DNA of 6,165 nt from Planctomycetota bacterium (GTDB taxonomy: Bacteria; Planctomycetota; JAJSAM01), in NCBI GenBank assembly GCA_029932425.1, contig JAOZQC010000217.1, forward strand, positions 1-6,165, written 5' to 3'. Position numbers and translations under genes: made by a program. The notes below the pieces were generated by a model. It searched no databases. It was given only the letters and a program-made list of their open reading frames with translations, and had not been told where the DNA came from. Numbering within the stretch: the stretch's first letter is position 1; each line of letters opens with the position of its first letter. Shown here piece after piece: positions 1-6,165 of the stretch.

Positions 1-9
1 GCTCCTCCG

Positions 10-15
10 TTATTA
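10..15 (-). other. Tandem TAA TAA ending the kinase gene inside a TPR repeat
   Basis: The kinase frame reads GALR, stop, stop, then R R S up to the window edge. In the preceding repeats the same slots carry an aromatic residue followed by charged residues and a small residue (SFRRA, LYRES, RFREA). The two stops fall at TPR positions 23 and 24, and position 24 is the conserved F/Y. Restoring TAC TAC would give RYYRRS, a normal TPR helix. The stops may be natural, a recent mutation, or a sequence error at a contig end. Confidence 0.6.
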
Positions 16-3000
16 CCGGAGCGCTCCCTCCAGGGCCCCCGGGCGGTCGTACAGCACCCCAAGGTTGGAGAGGGTGTTCGCCGCGCCCTCCCGATCGCCC
101 AGCCGGGTCCGCTGGGCGAGCGCCTCCCGGAACCTCGCCTCCGCCTCCTCGAGGTCCCCCCGGCGGAGGGCGAGGGTGCCCAGGCCGTTCACCGCCCGGG
201 CCGCGGCCAGCGGATCCCCTCTCCCCTCCGCCAGGGCCAGGCTCTCGCGGTAGAGCTCCTCCGCCGCCTCCCACTCCTCGCGATGGGCGCGCAGGGCGGC
301 GAGGCTGGCGAGGGCCTCTCCCCGGGCGTCGTCGCTCCCCGCCTCCGTGGCCAGATCCAGCGCCCTTCGGAAGGAAGCCTCCGCTTGCTCCTCCTCCCCG
401 CGGAGCAGGTGCACGGAGCCGAGGTGCACCAGGCTCAGCGCCATTCCCTCCCGGTCCCCCAGGTCCTCCCGCATCTGGGCCCCCACCTGGTAGCAGTAGA
501 AAGCCCGGTCGATCTCCCCCCGCATCTCGTGCACCATTCCCATCCGGCTCATGGTCCGCGCCAGCTCCGCCCGGCCCCGCTCCCCCTCGAGCCTCTCCAG
601 GGCCTCGGTAAAGGAGCGGAGGGCCTCGTCCAGGCGTCCGGTGACGCGGCACACCTCCCCCTTCAGGTAGTAGTAGGTGCCCTGCACGGGATCCGGAACC
701 CTCAGGTCCTCCTCCCGGAGCCGGGTCGCCCGGCGCAGCACGGTGTCGGCCTTCAGGAAGAGCCGGCGCCGGACCAGGGAGTCGGCGGCCCTCACCAGCC
801 ACCGGAACGCCCGTTCCCGCTCCCCGGCGAGGAGGAGGTGGCGGGAGTACGCGAGCGCCGCCCGGGAGAGCCCCCGGCGCCCCAGGACGGTTTCCATGGC
901 CCGGGCGATGCTCCGGTGCAGCCGCCTCCGGGCGCGTTGCGAGCGCGCCCGGTCCAGGCGGGAGAGGATCACCGGGACCAGGGTGTTCGTGAACCCCATC
1001 CTCTCCCCCGTCCGGTCCACGGAATGGAGGAGATCCGCCTGCTCCAGGGCCTCGAGATCCTCCTCCACCCCGGCCTCCGGTCCCAGGACGGCCTCCAGCA
1101 GCGAGACCTCGAACTCCTCGCCGATGGCCGCCGCCACCGTGAGAAGGCGCTGCTGCCGCTCCGGGAGGGGGGTGATCATGGCCCGCACCATCTCCTCCAC
1201 CACCTCGGGGACCCGGTTCCGGAGGGAAGCCTCGTCGATGCGGAGTTTCCAGGCTCCCCCTTCCGCGGAGACGCAGGGCTCCCCCTCCGGATCGCGGGCC
1301 TCCCGGAGCCAGCGGAGCATCTGGACCAGGAGGAAGGGGTTGCCCCCGGAGCGCGAGACGAGCACGGGGAGCAGCCAGGGATGGTCCTCCCCCAGCGTGT
1401 TGCCGGGAAACACCCACTCGAGCAGGCGCCCCGCCCCCTCCTCGGTGAGGGGGGGAAGGCGGATGCGCCGGGTGTAGCCCGGGTTGGTGGCGAGCGCGGC
1501 GAACCTCTCCCGGAGATGGGCGATCCGGGTCCGGGTGAGCTCCGAGGCGTCGCGCGTGAGGGTGGTTCCCACCACGGAGAGTCGCACGCCCTCCTCCCGC
1601 GCCCGGCGGACGAGGGTCTCCGCGATCTCGATGGTCTCCTCGTCCGCCCACTGCAGGTCGTCCAGGAGGAGCACCACGGGCTTCTCCCGCGCCAGGGCCG
1701 AGAGCAGTCGAAACCAGAGGTATCCCCGCACGCCTTCCCGGGACGCGGGCATCTCCGCCCCCCGGAGGAAGGCCGCGAAGAAGGCCGCCAGGGAGGGATC
1801 CCGCCCGAACAGGGGATCGAGCTTCTCGATGACCCGCGCCAGGAGGCTCCCCGCCCCCAGGGGCTCCGACCCGATCCCGAAGATCTGCCGGGCCACGTCC
1901 AGCAGGCACTTCAGGGGCTCCGCGGCCTTCTCCATGGCCTTGCCCCGGAAGACGGTCCACTCCGTCCCGCGCCGCTCCCCCCCCCGGCCCGCGAGCTCCG
2001 CCTGCAGATCGTCCAGGAGGCGGGTCTTGCCGGAACCGGCCTCTCCCTCCACGAGAACGAAGACGGCGCCCTCTCCGTCCAGGGCCTCGGTCAGGGCCGC
2101 CCACTCCTCGTCGCGGTCCACGCGGGGAAGGTGGTAGTTGAAGAGGACCGACAACTCCGTCCCCTCCGGGTAGCGCGTGGCGCCGTGCTTCCCCTGCCCG
2201 TCCTCGTAGGTGACCGAGGGAGGCGGCAGCACGAACTCCCCCTCCCGGAGGGGCACCAGGTGGTAGCGGACCGCGAACGGCCGGCCTCCGCCCGTGGGGG
2301 GGACGGTGCCCCGCCAGACCTCCTCCGTCCCCGGAAGCCGGAACGTGTCCGGGTCGGGGACGGGGAGCGGCAGCTCCACGCTCCGGGCCGGGGAGGTCCC
2401 GTGGTTCACGATGGAGACGGTCACGGAGAGGCTCTCCCCCACGTGCACCCGGCGGGGCCTCACGTCCACCTCCGTGATCGTGAGCTTCACCGGCCTCTGC
2501 CGCCGGCGGAGGGGATGGAGCTCCACCGACCGGGCCACGAAGACGCCTCCGGGCCTCGTCTCTCCCCCGCACACCGGACACACCTCGGGCTCGTGGGCCG
2601 AGCCGTAGCCGCAGCGCCCGCAGGTCCGCGCGGGGGCATCCGCGGCCCGGAACCCGGGATCCTCCAGGAGATCGCGCAGGACGCCGGCCACCACCCTCAT
2701 GTCCGGGGGCCGTTCCGCCGGGTCCTTGGCCAGGCAGGCCGCCGCGAGGGCGTCGAGCCGGGCGGGCACCTTCGGGTTCCGCCGGGAGGGGGGATCCGGG
2801 CGGTCCCGCAGGATCCGGTAGACCTGGGTCTCCAGCGATTCGGCCTTGAGCGGGACCTCGCCCGTGAGCATCTCGAAGAGCACCGCGCCGAAGGAGTAGA
2901 CGTCGGCCCGGGCGTCCACGTCCCGGGAACCCTTGAGCTGCTCGGGGGAGACGTAGTACGGCGTGCCCATGCCGATCCCCTCGGCGGTGGCGTCCAGGTC

Positions 3001-3504
3001 CGCGGCCAGCACCTTCACCAGGCCCAGGTCGGAGACCTTCGCCACCCGGTCCCGGGTGAGGAACAGGTTCTCGGGCTTCACGTCCCGGTGCACCAGGCCG
3101 CGGGATCCGTCGAGGGGCTTCTCGTGGGCGAAGGAGAGGCCGAGGGCGCACATGAGCCCGATGTCCACCGCCTGGGGGACGAGGAGGGGGCCGTCGGCGG
3201 CGAGGAGGCGGGCGAGGGTCACCCCCTCCACGTACTCGAGGAAGAGCCAGGGGGTGCCCCCGAACTCCCGGACCGACCGGGCCTCCACCAGGTGCGGGTG
3301 GCGGCCCAGGCGGATCCAGGTCCGCACCTCGCGGTGGAAGCGGCGGCGGACCCGCGGGTCGTCCCGGTACTCGTCCTTCACCGTCTTGGCGGCATGCTTC
3401 TCCCCGGTCCGGAGATCGCGGAGGATGTAGACCACTCCCATGCCCCCGGGGTGGACCTCCAGGACCTCGTACCGCCCGTCGAGCGTCTCTCCCACCGCCA
3501 TCAT
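13..3504 (-). CDS. Ser/Thr protein kinase with zinc ribbon, Ig-like segment, AAA/STAND ATPase and TPR repeats
   Basis: A cytosolic signalling kinase of 1163 residues with no visible signal peptide or membrane segment. The Hanks-type kinase domain spans about 11-282: glycine loop HPGGMGVVY (18-26), ATP lysine K40, helix-C glutamate E59, catalytic loop HRDVKPEN (139-146, D141, K143, N146), metal-binding DLG at 159-161 instead of the usual DFG, and GTPYYVSPE ending the activation loop at 188. A CxxC...CxxC zinc ribbon follows (C295, C298, C309, C312), then a beta-rich, immunoglobulin/CARDB-like stretch at about 338-455. The ATPase has Walker A GEAGSGKT (487-494) and Walker B LLLDDLQWAD (612-621), with SGGNPF at 719-724 and a helical/winged region near 765-850. 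TPR repeats run from about 895 to the end. By family knowledge (PknK-like proteins) ATPase and TPR parts sense or bind partners while the kinase phosphorylates Ser/Thr. Substrate and ligand are unknown. ATG at 3504 is followed directly by a second ATG at 3501, and neither has a clear Shine-Dalgarno. The C-terminus stops inside a TPR and may be interrupted. Confidence 0.93.
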   Translation of the reverse strand: MMAVGETLDGRYEVLEVHPGGMGVVYILRDLRTGEKHAAKTVKDEYRDDPRVRRRFHREVRTWIRLGRHPHLVEARSVREFGGTPWLFLEYVEGVTLARLLAADGPLLVPQAVDIGLMCALGLSFAHEKPLDGSRGLVHRDVKPENLFLTRDRVAKVSDLGLVKVLAADLDATAEGIGMGTPYYVSPEQLKGSRDVDARADVYSFGAVLFEMLTGEVPLKAESLETQVYRILRDRPDPPSRRNPKVPARLDALAAACLAKDPAERPPDMRVVAGVLRDLLEDPGFRAADAPARTCGRCGYGSAHEPEVCPVCGGETRPGGVFVARSVELHPLRRRQRPVKLTITEVDVRPRRVHVGESLSVTVSIVNHGTSPARSVELPLPVPDPDTFRLPGTEEVWRGTVPPTGGGRPFAVRYHLVPLREGEFVLPPPSVTYEDGQGKHGATRYPEGTELSVLFNYHLPRVDRDEEWAALTEALDGEGAVFVLVEGEAGSGKTRLLDDLQAELAGRGGERRGTEWTVFRGKAMEKAAEPLKCLLDVARQIFGIGSEPLGAGSLLARVIEKLDPLFGRDPSLAAFFAAFLRGAEMPASREGVRGYLWFRLLSALAREKPVVLLLDDLQWADEETIEIAETLVRRAREEGVRLSVVGTTLTRDASELTRTRIAHLRERFAALATNPGYTRRIRLPPLTEEGAGRLLEWVFPGNTLGEDHPWLLPVLVSRSGGNPFLLVQMLRWLREARDPEGEPCVSAEGGAWKLRIDEASLRNRVPEVVEEMVRAMITPLPERQQRLLTVAAAIGEEFEVSLLEAVLGPEAGVEEDLEALEQADLLHSVDRTGERMGFTNTLVPVILSRLDRARSQRARRRLHRSIARAMETVLGRRGLSRAALAYSRHLLLAGERERAFRWLVRAADSLVRRRLFLKADTVLRRATRLREEDLRVPDPVQGTYYYLKGEVCRVTGRLDEALRSFTEALERLEGERGRAELARTMSRMGMVHEMRGEIDRAFYCYQVGAQMREDLGDREGMALSLVHLGSVHLLRGEEEQAEASFRRALDLATEAGSDDARGEALASLAALRAHREEWEAAEELYRESLALAEGRGDPLAAARAVNGLGTLALRRGDLEEAEARFREALAQRTRLGDREGAANTLSNLGVLYDRPGALEGALR

Positions 3505-3513
3505 GATCGAAGG

Positions 3514-3545
3514 AGTCTACCGCACGTGGATGAGGAACGGATCAA
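3514..3545 (-). promoter_or_regulatory. Weak candidate promoter for the kinase gene
   Basis: On the minus strand TTGATC (3545-3540) is followed after 20 nt by TAGACT (3519-3514), which fits the TAnnnT pattern of a -10 element. The ATG at 3504 lies 9 nt beyond it, so transcription from this site would begin within a few bases of the start codon and give a leaderless or nearly leaderless message. That would fit the missing Shine-Dalgarno. The 20-nt spacer is longer than the usual 16-18, so the -35 match may be chance. A CACGTG palindrome lies between the two hexamers. Confidence 0.2.
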
Positions 3546-3548
3546 GGC

Positions 3549-3563
3549 GGCGGGAAGCCCGCC
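3549..3563 (-). terminator. GC-rich hairpin just after rpiB, possible weak terminator
   Basis: GGCGGG, a 3-nt loop (CTT on the minus strand) and CCCGCC form a perfect 6-bp stem that begins two bases after the rpiB stop codon. There is no U-run behind it; GCCTTGATCC follows. It is therefore not a standard intrinsic terminator. It could slow polymerase, protect the 3' end of the upstream message, or be a chance product of high GC. Confidence 0.25.
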
Positions 3564-3565
3564 CC

Positions 3566-3994
3566 CTACCGGTCGAGCAGCGCGATCCGCCGGGCGTGCC
3601 GTCCGCCCGCGAAGGGGGTCGCAAGCCAGATCTTCACGATCTCCCGGGCCGTCTCCAGCTCGATCATCCGCTGCCCCAGGGAGAGCATGTTCGCGTCGTT
3701 GTGCTCGCGGGCCAGCCGGGCCGTGACGGCGTTCCAGCAGAGCGCGCACCGGACCCCCTTCACCCGGTTCGCGGCCATGGCTTCCCCGTTGCCCGAACCC
3801 CCGAGCACGATTCCCCGCTCGCACTCCCCGCGGGCCACCGCCAGGGCGGCGGGGCGGCAGAAGAGCGGGTAGTCGCACGCTTCCTCGGAGTGGGTGCCGA
3901 AGTCCCGCACTTCGTGCCCCGCTTCCCGGAGGAGCTTCTTGATCTCCTCCTTGTAGGCGTATCCCGCGTGGTCGGATGCGATCGCGATCTTCAT
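3566..3994 (-). CDS. rpiB: Ribose-5-phosphate isomerase B (RpiB/LacAB family)
   Basis: Interconverts ribose 5-phosphate and ribulose 5-phosphate in the non-oxidative pentose phosphate pathway, in the cytosol. The 142-residue product has the family's usual length and motifs: N-terminal IASDHAG (5-11), DYP (41-43), GGSGNGE (65-71), AANR (74-77), REHNDAN (96-102) and GGRH (130-133). The catalytic cysteine of the E. coli enzyme is replaced by glycine in this motif, and a glutamate stands at residue 71. That is the arrangement known from Mycobacterium tuberculosis RpiB, in which a glutamate is the proposed base, so the enzyme is expected to be active. Some RpiB-family proteins act on other sugar phosphates such as allose 6-phosphate, and this cannot be excluded. 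The ATG at 3994 overlaps the stop of the upstream radical SAM gene (ATGA), and no Shine-Dalgarno precedes it, so translation probably depends on coupling. The frame stays open far upstream of 3994, but that stretch is antisense-like shadow of the radical SAM gene and lacks RpiB homology. Confidence 0.95.
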   Translation of the reverse strand: MKIAIASDHAGYAYKEEIKKLLREAGHEVRDFGTHSEEACDYPLFCRPAALAVARGECERGIVLGGSGNGEAMAANRVKGVRCALCWNAVTARLAREHNDANMLSLGQRMIELETAREIVKIWLATPFAGGRHARRIALLDR

Positions 3995-5079
3995 GGGCGC
4001 CACGTTACCGGGCGTTCCCGAACGGTGCGGAGGAAAGCCCGGGGCAGGTTTCCGAGGATCGTCTGGTACGCCTCGCAGGGGGTCCAGCAGTGGGGACAGC
4101 GTTCCGCCGCGATCTGCCGGCGGGCGGCGCGCGTGCGGGCGGCGTTCCAGATCCGGGCCAGGTCGAAGCCCGCCTCCCGGAGGTTCCCGAGCTTCTCGCC
4201 CCACATGGAGCAGGGGTAGACGTCCCAGTGGGGGTCGATGAAGAGGCTCGCGGAGAGGGCCTGGCAGGGAAGGGGGGAGCGCCCCGTCCGGTAGAACCGC
4301 CGGAGGAGCGACTGGTAGCGGTGCTCCAGCCACGCCACGGGATGCAGGGGAGCTCCCTTCCGGGCCAGGAACTCGTCCAGGTCCCGGAGCGCCTCCTCTT
4401 CCCGCGGCAGACCCAGGCCCACGTTCCGGTAGTAGTGGGCGGATTCCTGGGCCAGGTTCACGTGGAAGTCCCGGTAGCGGATCCCCGGCAGCCTCTCCTT
4501 CACCGCGGCGTGGATCCGGAACAGCTCCCCCCGGTTGAAGCGGGAGAGCGTGACCCCGAAGTAGACGCCCAGGTTGCGGGCGCGGAGCCCCCGGAGGGCC
4601 CGGAAGGTGGCGATGCAGTTCTCGAAGGCGTTCCGGCGGCCCCGGATCTCGTCGTGCCGGGCGCCCGCCCCGTCCAGCGAGACGGTCACCAGGAGCCGGG
4701 GCGGGGAGAGACCCAGGATCCTCTCCACGGTGCCTGCGATCTTCTCCGTCTGCTGGCCCGTGGTCGGGAAATCGAGCAGGTAGAGGTCCCGGTTCGTCCG
4801 CGTGACCGAGGCGGCGATGTCGAGGAGATCGCGGCGGGTGAAGATCTCGCCGCCGGAGAGGTTCACCCACGGGAACCCCCGGTTCCCCGCGAAGAACCGC
4901 TCCACCTCGTCCGCGGTCATCTCGTTCTCCACCTTCCGCTTCCAGATGTTGCACATGAGGCAGCGGCAATCGCAGCGGTAGGTGAGGATCAGGGTGAGCT
5001 TGTAGGGAGAGGGTGCGCGGCGGAGGTTCGACGCCAGGATCCGTCCTCCCAGGCGGAGGAGACGCAGGGTTCCCCTCAC
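3991..5079 (-). CDS. Radical SAM protein with SPASM-like C-terminal cysteine cluster
   Basis: A 362-residue enzyme expected to cleave S-adenosylmethionine with a [4Fe-4S] cluster to start radical chemistry. The CX3CX2C motif is at C36, C40 and C43, in the strand after LILTYR. SGGE (75-78) and the VSLDG segment (133-137), followed by HDEIRG, are standard parts of the SAM-binding barrel. The C-terminal part has C272, C290 (DVYPC), a LGNL motif at 297-300, and C328, C331 and C335 in CPHCWTPC, which fits a SPASM or twitch-type auxiliary cluster. SPASM enzymes commonly modify peptides, but others act on sugars or lipids. The substrate here is unknown and no precursor peptide is visible. GTG at 5079 is chosen because it overlaps the previous stop (GTGA) and has AGGAGG five bases upstream. 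The frame is open to about 6102, but that part is a shadow of the membrane-protein gene. The stop overlaps the start of rpiB. Confidence 0.9.
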   Translation of the reverse strand: MRGTLRLLRLGGRILASNLRRAPSPYKLTLILTYRCDCRCLMCNIWKRKVENEMTADEVERFFAGNRGFPWVNLSGGEIFTRRDLLDIAASVTRTNRDLYLLDFPTTGQQTEKIAGTVERILGLSPPRLLVTVSLDGAGARHDEIRGRRNAFENCIATFRALRGLRARNLGVYFGVTLSRFNRGELFRIHAAVKERLPGIRYRDFHVNLAQESAHYYRNVGLGLPREEEALRDLDEFLARKGAPLHPVAWLEHRYQSLLRRFYRTGRSPLPCQALSASLFIDPHWDVYPCSMWGEKLGNLREAGFDLARIWNAARTRAARRQIAAERCPHCWTPCEAYQTILGNLPRAFLRTVRERPVTWRP

Positions 5080-6165
5080 CGGCGCCTCCTCTCGAGGAGC
5101 GCGGTGCGGACCCCGAGGAGCGCGGCCCTCAACTCCGCGTCCCTCCTCGAGTCCAGGCGGGAGAGCAGGAGGTCCAGCCGCCGGAGCACCCCCCGGGAAG
5201 GGGTGAGCTCGTCGCCCGATCGCACGAACTCCTCCGCGCGCTTCCGGGCCAGCTCCGGCCGCCCCAGGAGCGCCGCGAGGGCCGCCGCGGAGAGGAGGGT
5301 GGGGCGATGGAGGTTCCGGTCCTCCGGGCTCCCCGCCCGCCAGGCGGCCGCCGCCTCCTCGAAGGCGGCCAGCGCCTGGCGGAGGAGATCCACCTGCTCC
5401 CGGGAGAGATGCCGGTAGCGGCCCTCCGCGGCCAGGAGCCAGCAGGCGTCCCCCAGCAGCGCCGCGAACTTCGGGTGACCCCGGGTGCGGGCCCGGGCCG
5501 CGAGCAGGATCGCCCGGGCCCCGGCGTGATCCCCCTCCCGCAGGGCCCGCTCGGCGAGGAAGAGCCGGGCCCGGGGGTTCTCCGGGTCGCGGGCCGCCAC
5601 ATCCTCCCAGAGCGCGGCCGGGCTCCGCCACGTCGCCGCCCGGACCGCGGTGAGCGGGAGGAACGCCGCGAGCGCCACCGCGGTGAGCGCCGCGAAGCGC
5701 GGCCCCCGGGCGGCGAGGAAGGCGGCGAGGATCGCGATCCCCCCCAGCGCGGGGTAGGCGAACCGATTGGCGACGAGGATCTTCAGGGGAAAGACGAGCT
5801 GCAGGAGGGTCACCGGGAACAGGGCGACGAGGACCCAGGCCGCCGCCAGGGTCAGGGGACGGGCCCGGGAACGGGCGCGGACGGCGAGCCAGGCGACGAG
5901 GCCCAGCACCGCCAGCCCCCCTCCGGCGAGGAGCGGGGCCTCCGAGGCCGGAGAGACCGAGAGCTCGAAGGTGAGGCCGGCGGGGAACAGGAGCACCCGT
6001 AGATAGTAGAGCCCCGCGGGGCAGAGGGAGAGGGCAAGATCCTCCGGAGGCAGGCCCATCCCTCCTCCCTGCGCGTAGCCCTTCCCGCCCAGCACCACCC
6101 ACCGGAGAGCCGCGAAGGCCCCCAGCACGAGGGCCTCGAGCCCGGCGCGCAACGGGGGGTCGAAC
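5076..6165 (-). CDS. Multi-pass membrane protein with TPR-like C-terminus, TMTC/GT-C-like (5' end outside window)
   Basis: The reading frame is open to the right edge, so this is the C-terminal part of a longer protein; a TTG at 6152 is available but is not a credible start because the hydrophobic protein continues through it. Numbering from that TTG, hydrophobic segments lie near 5-22, 41-60, 72-92, 98-120, 133-149 and 152-170. The pattern YYLRVLLFPAGL (49-60), a wide loop, LFPVTLLQL (111-119) and ANRFAYPALGG (128-138) resembles the last membrane segments of TMTC-type and related bacterial GT-C proteins, where the equivalent motif is roughly AERYLYLP. After the membrane part, WRSPAALWEDVAARDPENPR begins an alpha-helical, TPR-like region to the end (about 176-340). 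Family members are thought to transfer sugars from lipid carriers to proteins outside the cytoplasmic membrane. The catalytic acidic residues would be in the missing N-terminal part, so glycosyltransferase activity is inferred only. Its stop overlaps the radical SAM start, indicating one operon. Confidence 0.72.
   Translation of the reverse strand, partial: FDPPLRAGLEALVLGAFAALRWVVLGGKGYAQGGGMGLPPEDLALSLCPAGLYYLRVLLFPAGLTFELSVSPASEAPLLAGGGLAVLGLVAWLAVRARSRARPLTLAAAWVLVALFPVTLLQLVFPLKILVANRFAYPALGGIAILAAFLAARGPRFAALTAVALAAFLPLTAVRAATWRSPAALWEDVAARDPENPRARLFLAERALREGDHAGARAILLAARARTRGHPKFAALLGDACWLLAAEGRYRHLSREQVDLLRQALAAFEEAAAAWRAGSPEDRNLHRPTLLSAAALAALLGRPELARKRAEEFVRSGDELTPSRGVLRRLDLLLSRLDSRRDAELRAALLGVRTALLERRRR
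5085..5090 (-). promoter_or_regulatory. Shine-Dalgarno fixing the radical SAM start
   Basis: AGGAGG on the minus strand lies five bases before GTG at 5079, inside the last codons of the upstream membrane-protein gene. It is the only full-consensus Shine-Dalgarno seen ahead of any start in the window, and it decides the GTG start over the many upstream in-frame candidates. Confidence 0.85.

Noticed and set aside
1..21. Short inverted repeat CTCCG...CGGAG around the kinase stop as a terminator
   Set aside because: The 5-bp stem is explained by codons of the TPR repeat, has no U-run, and is cut by the window edge.
283..3726. Plus-strand open frame of 1147 codons running opposite the kinase gene
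   Set aside because: It is a shadow caused by high GC and strong third-position bias. The translation is rich in P, H, G, E and R without any recognisable domain, while the opposite strand encodes a clear kinase-ATPase-TPR protein.
3501..3878. Minus-strand 125-codon frame spanning the rpiB-kinase gap
   Set aside because: It overlaps most of rpiB in another frame, has R/G/P-rich composition and no recognisable motif.
3995..4969. N-terminal extension of the rpiB frame giving a 467-residue fusion
   Set aside because: The extension has low-complexity P/R/G-rich sequence and runs out of frame through the radical SAM gene. RpiB starts normally at MKIAIASDHAG.
3976..5418. Plus-strand open frame of 480 codons, and other plus-strand frames at 5013-6002 and 5767-6006
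   Set aside because: All lie antisense to well-supported genes, have shadow-type composition and show no domain or ribosome binding site.
5080..6102. N-terminal extension of the radical SAM frame to 703 residues
   Set aside because: The added part is G/P/R-rich shadow of the membrane-protein gene. GTG at 5079 has AGGAGG and the stop-start overlap.
6150..6152. TTG at 6152 as the start of the membrane protein
   Set aside because: The frame remains open to the window edge and the family has several more membrane segments upstream, so the gene most likely begins outside the window.

Overview
This is a GC-rich window (roughly 70% by eye) from a bacterium in which every supported gene lies on the minus strand. 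In genomic order from the right edge, which is also transcription order, the genes are: a membrane protein with a TPR-like tail, cut by the window edge (5076-6165); a radical SAM/SPASM-type enzyme (3991-5079); a ribose-5-phosphate isomerase B, rpiB (3566-3994); and, after a 61-nt gap, a 1163-residue multidomain Ser/Thr protein kinase (13-3504). Coding density is nearly total. No RNA gene, insertion sequence, CRISPR array or long non-coding stretch is visible.

The first three genes look like one translationally coupled unit. The membrane-protein stop overlaps the GTG start of the radical SAM gene (GTGA), preceded by a perfect AGGAGG. The radical SAM stop overlaps the ATG of rpiB (ATGA), which has no Shine-Dalgarno of its own. 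The kinase follows a short gap holding a GC hairpin and a possible promoter, and it also lacks a clear Shine-Dalgarno.

The kinase is the most distinctive gene. Its order is: Hanks-type kinase, four-cysteine zinc ribbon, beta-rich immunoglobulin-like segment, P-loop AAA/STAND-type ATPase with its helical/winged part, then TPR repeats. It broadly resembles PknK-like and myxobacterial/planctomycete-type kinase-ATPase-TPR proteins, with extra modules between kinase and ATPase. It ends at a tandem TAA TAA placed where the last TPR repeat should carry two aromatic residues, so the C-terminus may be interrupted.

Large soluble kinase-AAA-TPR proteins, a TMTC-like membrane protein and high GC together suggest a GC-rich Gram-negative lineage such as Acidobacteriota, Myxococcota, Planctomycetota or an uncultured relative. 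The window holds no phylogenetic marker good enough to choose. A joint role for membrane protein, radical SAM enzyme and RpiB, for instance in cell-surface or sugar metabolism, is only inferred from their overlap.
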